Assembly (NCBI GenBank): GCA_031550755.1
Contig: JAVBOJ010000138.1
Coordinates: 1-15,673 of the forward strand
Source: JAVBOJ01 sp031550755
GTDB taxonomy: Bacteria > Bacillota > Clostridia > Oscillospirales > UBA929
Direction: 5' to 3'
Length of the DNA stretch: 15,673 bases
A model generated the notes under the pieces. It was not told the origin of the DNA. It saw nothing but the letters and a program-made list of their open reading frames with translations, and searched no databases. The position numbers and the translations under genes are program-made. Shown in pieces: positions 1-7,196 of this stretch. Position 1 is the first letter of the stretch. Every line of letters starts with the position of its first letter.

Positions 1-145
1 TGAGCAGCGCCGCGCGGGCGTCAATGCCTTCGGCCGGCGGCGGAAGCGCCTCGGCGCGGGTGAGCGCAAAGACTTGGGGCGACAGCAAAACGATAAGACA
101 GAGGCACAGGCAGACAACCCGCCCCCGCCGTGAAAAAGCAACCAT
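1..145 (-). CDS. Exported protein, N-terminus only; probable D-alanyl-D-alanine carboxypeptidase
   Basis: Forty-eight codons are visible before the gene runs off the left edge. The start is ATG at 145, preceded by an AAGGTG ribosome-binding site 8 nt upstream. Residues 1-27 form a signal peptide: two Arg pairs, a hydrophobic core rich in Leu and Cys (residues 10-22), then a likely cleavage after VFA. The mature part opens with Pro-rich sequence and the phrase GIDARAALL. A segment of this kind (I-x-A-R-A-A-x-L) commonly opens the penicillin-binding domain of serine D-Ala-D-Ala carboxypeptidases of the DacF/DacB type, which trim cell wall pentapeptides outside the membrane. The catalytic SxxK motif lies beyond the window, so the family call is an inference; that the protein is exported is well supported. 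It diverges from the comEA-like gene. Confidence 0.55.
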   Translation of the reverse strand, partial: MVAFSRRGRVVCLCLCLIVLLSPQVFALTRAEALPPPAEGIDARAALL

Positions 146-176
146 ACTCCACACACCTTCCGGAAAAATCCCTATG

Positions 177-205
177 ATTATATCAAACGACGTGTCGCGA
201 TTCAA
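177..205 (-). promoter_or_regulatory. Sigma-A type promoter for the leftward exported-protein gene
   Basis: On the minus strand TTGAAT (205-200) is followed after exactly 17 nt by a perfect TATAAT (182-177). Transcription would start near 170, giving a 5' leader of about 25 nt before the ATG at 145. No equally good promoter is visible for the divergent plus-strand gene at 238, although TATGAT at 173-178 on the plus strand overlaps this -10 box. Confidence 0.7.
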
Positions 206-237
206 CCGTAGACGCGTGAATTTTTTGAGGGTTTTGC

Positions 238-663
238 ATGTTGAAGATACGAAAAATCCATTTGATCGCTGGCGCGCTGTTTTTAATCTTCGCGGCGTTT
301 TTGCTCGGGCGGTTCGTCACGCCGGGCAATTCGGCCGGGCATTACTCGATTTCCACCGACGGCGCGTCGCGGCAGACCCTGCCCTCCCCTTCCCCGTCGG
401 TCTCCCCGAGCCCGCCGCAAAGCCCCGTCCCGTCGCGCGACCTGCGCATCAACATCAACACGGCCACGATAGACGAGCTGTGCGACCTGCCCGGCATCGG
501 GCCGGTGCTGGCCGAGAGGATCATTGCGTATCGGAAGGAGTTCGGACTGTTTACCTCACCGGACGAGCTCAAAAAGGTCAGCGGCATCGGAGACAAGACG
601 CTGGAAGCTGTGCGCGAATACATTTCTGTGGGTGAAGATCATGAAAATACTGGTGGTGGATGA
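238..663 (+). CDS. comEA: ComEA-like helix-hairpin-helix DNA-binding membrane protein
   Basis: The protein has 141 residues. The start is ATG at 238 with GAGGG 6 nt upstream. Residues 8-25 form one membrane segment preceded by Lys/Arg, so the rest faces outward. A Pro/Ser linker with PSPSPS repeats (about 49-67) spaces the C-terminal domain from the membrane. Residues 70-132 carry two helix-hairpin-helix motifs: ININTA followed by LPGIG (about residues 84-88) and, after LKKVSGIG, a second hairpin. This is the layout of ComEA, the receptor that binds double-stranded DNA at the cell surface during natural transformation and hands it to the ComEC channel. No comEC is present in the window, so a role in uptake is inferred from the family. 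The last 23 nt overlap the start of the response regulator gene. Confidence 0.85.
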   Translation: MLKIRKIHLIAGALFLIFAAFLLGRFVTPGNSAGHYSISTDGASRQTLPSPSPSVSPSPPQSPVPSRDLRININTATIDELCDLPGIGPVLAERIIAYRKEFGLFTSPDELKKVSGIGDKTLEAVREYISVGEDHENTGGG

Positions 664-1330
664 CGAGCGGACGCTGGTCAAGGGCATCAAATTCAATCTG
701 GAGCACGAAGGCTACGAGGTCGAAACCGGCTATGACGGCGAGGACGCGGTGCGTCTGGCCGCCGAGCAGAAGTTCGACCTGGTTATTTTGGATCTCATGA
801 TGCCCAAACTCGACGGGCTGGAGGCCTGCCGCCGGATCCGCGAGTTTTCGTCGGTGCCGGTCGTCATGCTGACGGCGCGCGGCGAGGATACCGACAAGCT
901 CATCGGCTTTGAATACGGCGCGGACGATTATCTCACCAAGCCGTTCAACATCATGGAGCTCAAGGCTCGCATCCGGGCCATCCTGCGGCGGGTGGCCTCC
1001 TCCGGCGCGACCGGACAGCCCGACCCCGAGCAGCTCCAGCTGGGATTCATCCGGCTGGACTTGGCGCGGCGCATCGCCATGACCGACGGGCGCGCCGTCG
1101 ATCTGACCGCCAAGGAATTCGACCTGATGGAGCTTCTCATGCGCAATCCCGGCCGGGTCTACAGCCGGGAAAATCTGCTCAACATCGTCTGGGGCTATGA
1201 GTACCCCGGCGACATCCGCACGGTGGATGTACATGTCCGCCGCCTGCGGGAGAAGCTGGAGCGCAACCCCGGCAAGCCGGAATGCCTGATGACCAAATGG
1301 GGCGTCGGGTATTACTGCGCGGTGCTGTGA
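641..1330 (+). CDS. OmpR/PhoB-family response regulator
   Basis: This is a two-domain transcription factor of 229 residues, the normal length. The receiver domain (1-120) has the acidic pair D7/D8, the phosphoacceptor D51 in ILDLMMP, the switch residue T78 and the conserved K100 in TKPF. The C-terminal winged-helix domain (about 130-228) has the usual ending, with DVHVRRLREKL as the DNA-recognition helix and WGVGYY as the wing. The start was set at ATG 641 because MKILVVDDE is the typical beginning; an upstream in-frame extension from 524 would only translate comEA sequence in another frame. GGTGAAG lies just upstream. The gene overlaps comEA by 23 nt, so translation is probably coupled. No histidine kinase follows, so the partner must be encoded elsewhere or absent. 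Target genes cannot be read from the sequence. Confidence 0.92.
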   Translation: MKILVVDDERTLVKGIKFNLEHEGYEVETGYDGEDAVRLAAEQKFDLVILDLMMPKLDGLEACRRIREFSSVPVVMLTARGEDTDKLIGFEYGADDYLTKPFNIMELKARIRAILRRVASSGATGQPDPEQLQLGFIRLDLARRIAMTDGRAVDLTAKEFDLMELLMRNPGRVYSRENLLNIVWGYEYPGDIRTVDVHVRRLREKLERNPGKPECLMTKWGVGYYCAVL

Positions 1331-1401
1331 GGGGTGGATGTGGCGTGGACTTGGATAAAAATATCCTGTTTGGAGAATACAAATGCATCCGGGACGAAAT
1401 T

Positions 1402-1953
1402 ATGTCATTCACCCAACTCAGAAATACGCTGACAACCTTCACCATCACGGCGGTGATCGCCATTTTGGCGGCCGCCTTGGAATTGGGAAACCCGTTTATC
1501 TCTCTGTGCGCCTACTTGATTCTTATTCCGGTGCATTTTCGCGTCATTTATTATGGCTATGCCGCCATGAAGCTGGCCGCGTACCAAATTGTCTATCTGG
1601 AGCCGTTGCTTCCGGAGGTGCAGTGGGAGACGCTTAACGCAAAAATTATGCCCGGGCTGAAACGCTCCCAAAATCCGACCTATAAAATCTCCAAAGAGTT
1701 TCGTTATCACGAATTTACTTTTTTGTCCGTGGGCGTTTCGGTTGTGTTCTATTATATGTTTTTCTCACAGCCCGACCTTGTCTGGTCTTGGTATCATCTT
1801 TTGCTATCCATCCCGCTCCTGATTGATCTGTTGATTGTTCTCTCGACGCTGCACGGACGCAAAACCGAAAACATAAAGGCCGAATACTTGGAGCTGTGGA
1901 AGCGTCTGAAAAAAAGGAATCCGCATGACCCCCGGCAAAAACAAGACGGATAA
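1402..1953 (+). CDS. Unrecognised membrane protein with about four membrane segments
   Basis: I do not recognise the family. From ATG 1402 the product has 183 residues. Two hydrophobic stretches lie near the N-terminus (about 11-28 and 30-47), and two more in the second half (about 106-122 and 129-148). A charged, Lys-rich tail (after STLHGRK) ends the protein and would face the cytoplasm. The middle loop holds a Leu/Glu/Trp-containing segment (LEPLLPEVQWE). The start is uncertain: only a weak GGGACG precedes ATG 1402, an in-frame GTG at 1345 with GAGGGG upstream would add 19 residues, and the best ribosome-binding site nearby (GGAG before ATG 1383) leads into another frame. It looks richer in A/T than the genes on either side by eye. 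It follows the response regulator by about 70 nt and ends at a terminator-like hairpin. Confidence 0.7.
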   Translation: MSFTQLRNTLTTFTITAVIAILAAALELGNPFISLCAYLILIPVHFRVIYYGYAAMKLAAYQIVYLEPLLPEVQWETLNAKIMPGLKRSQNPTYKISKEFRYHEFTFLSVGVSVVFYYMFFSQPDLVWSWYHLLLSIPLLIDLLIVLSTLHGRKTENIKAEYLELWKRLKKRNPHDPRQKQDG

Positions 1954-1963
1954 TCGCATGAAC

Positions 1964-2006
1964 TCCCCTCTTTCGGGATACCCTAATCCCAAAAGAGGGG
2001 GTTTTT
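1964..2006 (+). terminator. Terminator-like hairpin that also contains the next gene's ribosome-binding site
   Basis: CCCCTCTTT (1965-1973) pairs perfectly with AAAGAGGGG (1992-2000). After one C/A mismatch, GGGA (1975-1978) pairs with TCCC (1987-1990) around an 8-nt loop, and T1964-G2001 can add a wobble pair. TTTTT (2002-2006) follows directly. This has the form of an intrinsic terminator for the gene ending at 1953. The 3' arm AGAGGGGG is also the only Shine-Dalgarno sequence for the ATG at 2009, 8 nt away, so folding would hide it. Confidence 0.65.
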
Positions 2007-2008
2007 GT

Positions 2009-2467
2009 ATGGATATTTCCTATGTGCAAAATCACGACCCGAACCTGTCGCAGGTATCCTCCACCGTGTCCAATGTCCGACCGGACACCGATACGACCCG
2101 GTCGTTTTCCGAGACCCTGCAACAAATCCAGAGCGGCGCGGACTCCCCGGTGCGTCCGCTGACCTTTGACGCCGCGGGTCAAACGCCCGATGTTCCGGGG
2201 TTGACACCGGCGCAGATCACCGCGCGCCAAAATGTAGAAACCCAGACTCTGGCGCAGATCTCGGCGGCCGTCGCCCGCATGAGCATCCTCACCGCCGGTA
2301 CGGCCAACATGCCCGCCCCCGCGCTGACCTATGCCGGGCAGATGTCCACCCAAGTGCACAACGCCGGCGTCGCCAGTCCCATTCCCGAGGTGCGCGCCTT
2401 TGACACGGGGCAAACCCGCGAGTCCAGCCGCCCGGTAGAATCAGTGGAAGGAGCGCACGGCCTATGA
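2009..2467 (+). CDS. Unrecognised lysine-free 152-residue protein in the ypeB operon
   Basis: The family is not recognised. The start is ATG 2009, with GAGGGG 8 nt upstream inside a hairpin arm. The 152 residues contain no Lys, Cys or Trp, and are rich in Ala, Thr, Ser, Gln, Pro and Val. There is no signal peptide and no membrane segment. A likely helical part is at about residues 68-97 (TPAQITARQNVETQTLAQIS onward); the N- and C-terminal thirds look disordered. The stop codon overlaps the ATG of ypeB (ATGA at 2464-2467), so the two are translationally coupled. In Bacillus and many clostridia the gene before ypeB is sleB, the cortex-lytic enzyme; this protein has no resemblance to SleB (no peptidoglycan-binding repeats or hydrolase domain). 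A role in the spore is suggested only by this coupling. Confidence 0.75.
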   Translation: MDISYVQNHDPNLSQVSSTVSNVRPDTDTTRSFSETLQQIQSGADSPVRPLTFDAAGQTPDVPGLTPAQITARQNVETQTLAQISAAVARMSILTAGTANMPAPALTYAGQMSTQVHNAGVASPIPEVRAFDTGQTRESSRPVESVEGAHGL

Positions 2468-3813
2468 AAATTGATCTCAAACGCCGCACCTTGGTGCGCC
2501 TTTGCAGCTACGGAACGGCCGCCGTCATCCTTCTCGGCGTCTTTGCCTATACCGGCTGGCGGCAGGCCGGCATTTATCAGCGGTATATTGAGTACGATTA
2601 TCAGCAGTCTTTTTCCGAGCTCGTGGGCAGCGTGAGCGCCATTGATACCGCCCTGCAAAAGGGCATGTATTCCACCTCGCCGGCCATGCTTACCGCCCTG
2701 TCCGCCGAGGTATTCCGGCAGGCGGCGGGCGCCCAGTCGGCGCTGGGCAAGCTGCCGTTCTCCTTCGAGGAGCTGGAAAACACCGCGCGGTATCTCTCCC
2801 AGGTAGGCGATTACACCTACGCGCTGTCCAAAAAGGTGGCGTCGGGGCAAACCCTGTCCGATGAGGAGATTCAAAACATCCAGAGCTTGTCGGACATCGC
2901 CCGGCAGCTCTCGGGCGAGCTGACCGCCCTGCAATCCATTATCAACGAGGAAAACCTGCGCATCGGCGCGGCGCTGATGACCCCGAACGACGATGCGGTG
3001 CCGGTGCTGGGCGAATCGATGAAACAGCTGGAAAGCGAGTTCCCGGAATTTCCGACGCTGATTTACGACGGGCCGTTTTCCGAGCACATTGACAAGCGCC
3101 GGTCGGAGCTGCTGTCCGGCCAGCCGGAGATTCCGATGGAGGACGCGCTGGAGCGCGCGGCGGCCTTCCTGTCGCTGGACAAATCTCTGTTTTCCTATGT
3201 GGGCGAAGGCGACGGCAAAATCCCGGTCTATACGTTTGAGGCGCGGGTGGACGGCGGCGAGCTCAGCATCAACGTGACCAAGCAGGGCGGCTATGTGCGC
3301 GGACTGCTCAACTCGCGGACGGTGCCGTCGCCGCGGCTGTCGGTGGAGGATGGGCTGCGCGCGGCGACCGATTTTCTGAACGCCCACGGCTTTCCGCGCA
3401 TGAAGGAGAGCTATTATATGCTCACCGGCAATATTTTGCTGGTCAACTTCGCCTACCGCGAGGGCGACTTGGTCTGCTACCCCGATCTCATCAAGGTGGG
3501 CATTGCGCTGGACTCGGGCCGGGTGGTCAATTTCGAGTCCTTGGGTTATCTGCTCAATCATCATCAGCGCCAGCCGCCGACGGTCAAGGTGACCCGTGAG
3601 GACGCGCAAAAGGCGGTGTCCGGCCAGCTTTCGGTCAATGGCTATCAGCTTGTTATCATCCCCACCGCTGGGGAAAACGAGGCGCTGTGTCACGAATTTT
3701 TGTGCGCGTCGCCCAAAGGGCAGAAATATATCGTCTATATCAACGCCGAAACCGGTCTGGAGGAAAAAATCCTGATCCTGCTGGAAGGCGACAACGGGAG
3801 CCTGACGCTGTGA
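2464..3813 (+). CDS. ypeB: Germination protein YpeB
   Basis: At 449 residues this is the usual YpeB length. An N-terminal membrane segment (about 13-30) is followed by YQRYIEYDYQQSF and the long helical N-terminal domain typical of the family, including LGKLPFSFEELENTARYLSQVGDYTYAL split over residues 99-127. The second half contains the PepSY-like YPEB repeats, visible as repeated (S/T)-x-E-D-A helices: MEDALERAAAFL, VEDGLRAATDFL and REDAQKAV. YpeB sits in the inner membrane of the spore, where it is needed for stable deposition of the cortex hydrolase SleB, and is degraded on germination. The start ATG overlaps the previous stop as ATGA, with GGAAGGAG upstream. sleB itself is not in the window. 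A hairpin begins 7 nt after the stop. Confidence 0.93.
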   Translation: MKIDLKRRTLVRLCSYGTAAVILLGVFAYTGWRQAGIYQRYIEYDYQQSFSELVGSVSAIDTALQKGMYSTSPAMLTALSAEVFRQAAGAQSALGKLPFSFEELENTARYLSQVGDYTYALSKKVASGQTLSDEEIQNIQSLSDIARQLSGELTALQSIINEENLRIGAALMTPNDDAVPVLGESMKQLESEFPEFPTLIYDGPFSEHIDKRRSELLSGQPEIPMEDALERAAAFLSLDKSLFSYVGEGDGKIPVYTFEARVDGGELSINVTKQGGYVRGLLNSRTVPSPRLSVEDGLRAATDFLNAHGFPRMKESYYMLTGNILLVNFAYREGDLVCYPDLIKVGIALDSGRVVNFESLGYLLNHHQRQPPTVKVTREDAQKAVSGQLSVNGYQLVIIPTAGENEALCHEFLCASPKGQKYIVYINAETGLEEKILILLEGDNGSLTL

Positions 3814-3819
3814 ATGAAA

Positions 3820-3855
3820 AGAGGCCGCTGACAAACCTGTTTGCCAGCGGCCTCT
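3820..3855 (-). terminator. Hairpin between convergent ypeB and GH43 genes
   Basis: AGAGGCCGCTG (3820-3830) pairs perfectly with CAGCGGCCTCT (3845-3855), 11 bp, around a 14-nt loop in which CAAAC and GTTTG could pair further. On the minus strand it is followed by TTTTCATT, so it should mainly end the GH43 transcript. On the plus strand it lies 7 nt after the ypeB stop but lacks a T-run. The right arm overlaps the TAG stop codon of the GH43 gene (3854-3856). Confidence 0.75.
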
Positions 3856-5365
3856 ACGCATTGTATTCAAACCATGAATAACGGGCGGGACTGATGCACG
3901 GGGTGCCGTTTCCGCTTGCGTACATCCCCAAGTACACCCCTGTGAACCCCAAGTGCACTTCCGAGGAAAGCATCCACGCAAGTCCGCTCCCCAAGGCACA
4001 GCGTTCCCCGTTTACCATGTGACCGAACGTATAACGTTCTCTGTCTGCCTGTACGTACAACTCCAAGGGACCGCCATACTCCACCGGACAAACCGTCTCG
4101 GTTTGCATATCCCCCAGTCTCTTAGTGAGCGCGAGGCATTTCCGCCCGTCTCTTCTGGTCACCGTCAGGCAATAAAAAGCCTGCTCCGACATTCTCACGG
4201 CGACGCCGGCCTCCTCATTCTCCGACCGAGGCTCAAACATCATTTTGGTTTTGATCTCGCAATCAAAATGTCGCTGTCTTTGCGCGATAAACGCGGGGGA
4301 CGCGCAATCGGAGAGGGAAAACGCGTTGCCGAGCAGAGACAGGCCCTCCGCTTCCATGGCGTAATCTTTTATAAACATACGCAAAAAATTCCATTTGTGC
4401 CCCAGTCCGCTCTCGGTGAAAATATCCCGTGCCGGTTCCCGCGGCCACGGATGGTCCGAAAGAAGGGTCTGACATTCCACCCTCAACGGTGCCTGCTGAT
4501 ACAAAACCTCCGGCCATCCATCCTCCCGCCAGCAAACGGGCAACAGCGCCGTCTCCCGCCCCAGCGTGTGGTACTTGGAGATCGTGTTGCGGTGACAGAG
4601 AAAGACCGCCCAGTCGTTTCCCTGCTGATCGGTCACAAAATCGGCGTGACCCATGGCGCACAGCGCCGGTTGCGGCGCATCGCGGCTGGTTAATACAGGA
4701 TTGAAGGGACAGCCTTCAAAAGGCCCCCACGGCGTATCGGCGCGAAACAGGGTGGACATATGAGAGAGCCCCGTGCCGCCCTCGGCGCAGACAAGATAAT
4801 ATCGGCCGTTTCGCTTGAACAAATGCGGCGCCTCGGTAAAAGCGCCGCCGCTTCCCTCGGAGATAATCCTCGGTTCGGAGCGGAGCTTTCCCGTTGAAAC
4901 ATCAATAAGAGACTGCTGCACCACGGCGTTTGGCAGTCCGTCTCCAAACCTATTGCTCGTAAAATAGACCGACCCGTCGTCATCAAAAAACAACGACGGA
5001 TCCACACCGCTTTGCTCCACATACACAGGAGCCGACCATGGCCCTTCCGGATCGCAAGCGGTGACGTAAAAATTGCGGCTTTGGTTCCCGTCCGCGACGG
5101 TGGACGCAATATAGAACATACCGTCGTGAAAACGGATGGTCGGCGCCCAGATCCCTTTGGAGCTCTTGGCGTTGGGAAACTCCATCTGTCCTTCGTGTTG
5201 AAGGGCGTGCCCGATCTGCCGCCAATGAATCAGATCTTTGCTGTGAAACACCGGAATACCGGGCAGATATTCAAATGAACTGGTGACAAGATAATAGTCC
5301 TCATGTACCCTGCATATGCTCGGGTCGGGGTACATGCCGGTCAGTATCGGATTTTGGTATGTCAT
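3854..5365 (-). CDS. Glycoside hydrolase family 43 (beta-xylosidase / alpha-L-arabinofuranosidase type)
   Basis: This enzyme is 503 residues from ATG 5365, which has GGAG 7 nt upstream and gives the normal GH43 beginning, NPIL-x-x-x-YPDPS; an extra nine codons upstream are not needed. The five-bladed propeller domain (about 1-300) shows the three catalytic acids: D14 in YPDPS (base), D122 in GVDPSLFFDDDG (pKa modulator) and E178 in FTEAPHLF (acid). The region after about 315 matches the C-terminal beta-sandwich found in xylosidases of this family. There is no signal peptide, so it acts in the cytoplasm on imported short oligosaccharides from xylan or arabinan; exact specificity cannot be read. 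It begins 4 nt after the YesL gene and probably shares its mRNA. No sugar transporter or regulator is beside it. Confidence 0.92.
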   Translation of the reverse strand: MTYQNPILTGMYPDPSICRVHEDYYLVTSSFEYLPGIPVFHSKDLIHWRQIGHALQHEGQMEFPNAKSSKGIWAPTIRFHDGMFYIASTVADGNQSRNFYVTACDPEGPWSAPVYVEQSGVDPSLFFDDDGSVYFTSNRFGDGLPNAVVQQSLIDVSTGKLRSEPRIISEGSGGAFTEAPHLFKRNGRYYLVCAEGGTGLSHMSTLFRADTPWGPFEGCPFNPVLTSRDAPQPALCAMGHADFVTDQQGNDWAVFLCHRNTISKYHTLGRETALLPVCWREDGWPEVLYQQAPLRVECQTLLSDHPWPREPARDIFTESGLGHKWNFLRMFIKDYAMEAEGLSLLGNAFSLSDCASPAFIAQRQRHFDCEIKTKMMFEPRSENEEAGVAVRMSEQAFYCLTVTRRDGRKCLALTKRLGDMQTETVCPVEYGGPLELYVQADRERYTFGHMVNGERCALGSGLAWMLSSEVHLGFTGVYLGMYASGNGTPCISPARYSWFEYNA

Positions 5366-5369
5366 TGTA

Positions 5370-6254
5370 TTACTCCAGCGCAGCCGGCTCACGCTTCTCG
5401 TTCATCGGATCCAGCATATACTTTTTGATCACCGGATAGGCGATAAACACCGTGATAAACCCGGTCAGCGAGAAGGTAAGCAGCGGCATGACCACCAGCT
5501 CGGCCAGCGGATGGATCATGGTGGACAGGATAAACACCGCCGCGCAGAGCACCGCAATCAAAATATTGCGCCACAGACCCAGCACCGAGAAATAAAAGGC
5601 GTTTTTGAGGATCTGCCGGATTTTCAGCTCAAATGTAACGACCATCATGAAGATGTAATTGCGCATGAACAGGTAAAATACCATGACCGCCATGGTGATA
5701 TAGCGGGAAATGTCAAACATCAGGCCGGTGTCCTCGGGGCCGAGATTCCGGAAGAAGCTGAGATTGAAGAAAAACAGGACAAACACAAGGATATCCAGCA
5801 GACCGAAGAAAACGCCCTGCTTAAAGTTTTGCTTGGCCTTGGCAAAAAAATCGGAGGTCCAGGCATGCTCCTGCCGGACGAAGTTGCGCAGCATGTAGGT
5901 GTAGCCGCAAGCGATGGGGCCGTAAAACAGCGCCGACGCCGCCAGCAGGACATAGCACAAAACAGGCGGCAGCGACTGCACGACGCTCACCAGAAAGCTG
6001 GCCAGCAGCCAGCCGGTGTACTGCTCCATCATGTCGGCCGGGATGTAGTTCATCAAAAAGCCGTACACCATCATATAACAATAGGTGATGATGGGCAAGA
6101 GGGCGACAAAATAGAGGAAATTCAGCGTAATCAACCGAAAAAACTTGCGAAAATACAGTTCGAAAAACTGAAAAAACGCGTGCTTGGGCGGCTCGTTGGC
6201 GTCCACGCCCTTGCCCGGCTTGCTGTAGTCAAAAAATCCGAAAAAACCTGCCAT
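5370..6254 (-). CDS. YesL/DUF624 family integral membrane protein
   Basis: The protein has 294 residues with about six hydrophobic segments, among them 41-65, 85-118, 150-172, 187-208, 229-248 and 254-276. The N-terminus is cytoplasmic and contains GFFDYSKPGKGV, and the first helix is preceded by FRKFFRLITLNFLYFV, the kind of sequence seen at the start of YesL (DUF624) proteins. Members of this family often lie next to genes for uptake and breakdown of plant polysaccharides; their biochemical role is unknown. That context fits here, because the GH43 gene follows after 4 nt. The start ATG 6254 has AGGAGAAC upstream. It starts 27 nt after the xerD stop, so read-through from xerD is likely. Confidence 0.8.
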   Translation of the reverse strand: MAGFFGFFDYSKPGKGVDANEPPKHAFFQFFELYFRKFFRLITLNFLYFVALLPIITYCYMMVYGFLMNYIPADMMEQYTGWLLASFLVSVVQSLPPVLCYVLLAASALFYGPIACGYTYMLRNFVRQEHAWTSDFFAKAKQNFKQGVFFGLLDILVFVLFFFNLSFFRNLGPEDTGLMFDISRYITMAVMVFYLFMRNYIFMMVVTFELKIRQILKNAFYFSVLGLWRNILIAVLCAAVFILSTMIHPLAELVVMPLLTFSLTGFITVFIAYPVIKKYMLDPMNEKREPAALE

Positions 6255-6281
6255 CTTTGTTCTCCTTCTCGTCTGTATGCG

Positions 6282-7166
6282 CTACGCGCGCGGATGCGCC
6301 CGGTTGTAGACATCCTTCAGCTTTTGCTTCACCAGATATGTATATACCTGCGTGGAGGAAATATCGGCGTGCCCCAGCATCTCCTGAATCGACCGCAGGT
6401 CGGCACCGTTTTCCAGCAGATGGGTGGCAAACGAATGGCGGAGGGTGTGCGGCGTGATCTGCTTGGAGATGCGGGCGGTCTCGCGGTAATGCTTGATAAT
6501 CTTCCAAAAACCTTGGCGCGACATGCGTTCGCCATTTACGTTGACGAACAGCGCCTGTTCGGACAGCCGGTTGACCATCTTGCCGCGCGCCAGCAGGGTG
6601 TAATCCGAGAGGGCGCGAATGGCGGCGGGATAAAGCGGGATGATCCGCTCTTTTTTGCTGCCCAGACATTTGATAAAGCCGCCGCTGAGATTGACGTCGT
6701 TTAAATTCAGCGCCACCATTTCGCTGACCCGGATGCCGGTGGCGTACAAAAGCTCCAGCATGGCCCGGTCGCGATAGCCCTTGAGGTCGGTGGTTTTGGG
6801 CTGCCCCAGCAGCAGATCGACCTCCTTGCCGGTGAGAATCTCGGGAAGCCGGCGCTCGGTTTTGGCGGGCGCGACATGGCGGGCGGGATTGACCGCGACC
6901 ACCTCGCGGGCAATCAGAAAATCAAAAAAGCACTTGAGGGACGCGGCGCTGCGGGTGGCGGTGGCCACCGATTTTCCCTGCTCCGTTATCCAGGCCACAT
7001 AATTGCATATATCCTGATGGGTGACATTTTCCAGCGCCAGAGAAGCCTTGTCGGCCAGATAGCGGTCAAACTGCGCGATATCTCTCAGATATGAGGAAAT
7101 CGTATTTTGGGAGGAATTTCGTTCCTCCCGCAAATATTCCTCAAAGCGCTTGATGGCGTCCCGCAT
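6282..7166 (-). CDS. xerD: Tyrosine recombinase XerD
   Basis: At 294 residues this is a normal-length XerC/D recombinase, which with its partner resolves chromosome dimers at the dif site at cell division. Residues 1-90 are the core-binding domain with the typical FEEYLREERNSSQNTISSYL start. The catalytic domain (about 105-294) has all active residues: R146 (ATGIRVSE), K171 (GSKKER), H240 and R243 (HTLRHSFATHLL), H266 (LGHADISST) and the nucleophile Y275 (QVYTY). ATG 7166 was chosen, with AAGGA about 10 nt upstream; a TTG six bases earlier is possible. The position next to spoIIM is conserved in many Firmicutes and supports a housekeeping XerD rather than a phage integrase; the absence of any nearby att-like repeat agrees. 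Confidence 0.93.
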   Translation of the reverse strand: MRDAIKRFEEYLREERNSSQNTISSYLRDIAQFDRYLADKASLALENVTHQDICNYVAWITEQGKSVATATRSAASLKCFFDFLIAREVVAVNPARHVAPAKTERRLPEILTGKEVDLLLGQPKTTDLKGYRDRAMLELLYATGIRVSEMVALNLNDVNLSGGFIKCLGSKKERIIPLYPAAIRALSDYTLLARGKMVNRLSEQALFVNVNGERMSRQGFWKIIKHYRETARISKQITPHTLRHSFATHLLENGADLRSIQEMLGHADISSTQVYTYLVKQKLKDVYNRAHPRA

Positions 7167-7196
7167 TCCCAATCCATCCTTTTCTTCTGTGTGGCT

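Noticed and set aside
1880..2008. A search for a sigma-G promoter ahead of the ypeB operon
   Set aside because: GCATG at 1957-1960 region resembles a -35 box, but no CATnnTA-like -10 box follows at 17-18 nt.
2329..3999. A 556-codon open frame on the minus strand opposite ypeB
   Set aside because: It runs antisense to a well-recognised YpeB gene, has no recognisable domain, and is rich in Arg, Gln, His and Gly as expected for the reverse of GC-rich coding DNA.
5316..6704. A 462-codon plus-strand frame
   Set aside because: It lies opposite the YesL gene and the end of xerD, with high His/Gln/Arg content and no motif; it is a shadow of those genes.
6282..7166. xerD considered as a mobile-element integrase
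   Set aside because: The sequence is typical of housekeeping XerD, it neighbours spoIIM as in other Firmicutes, and no att repeats or phage genes are seen.
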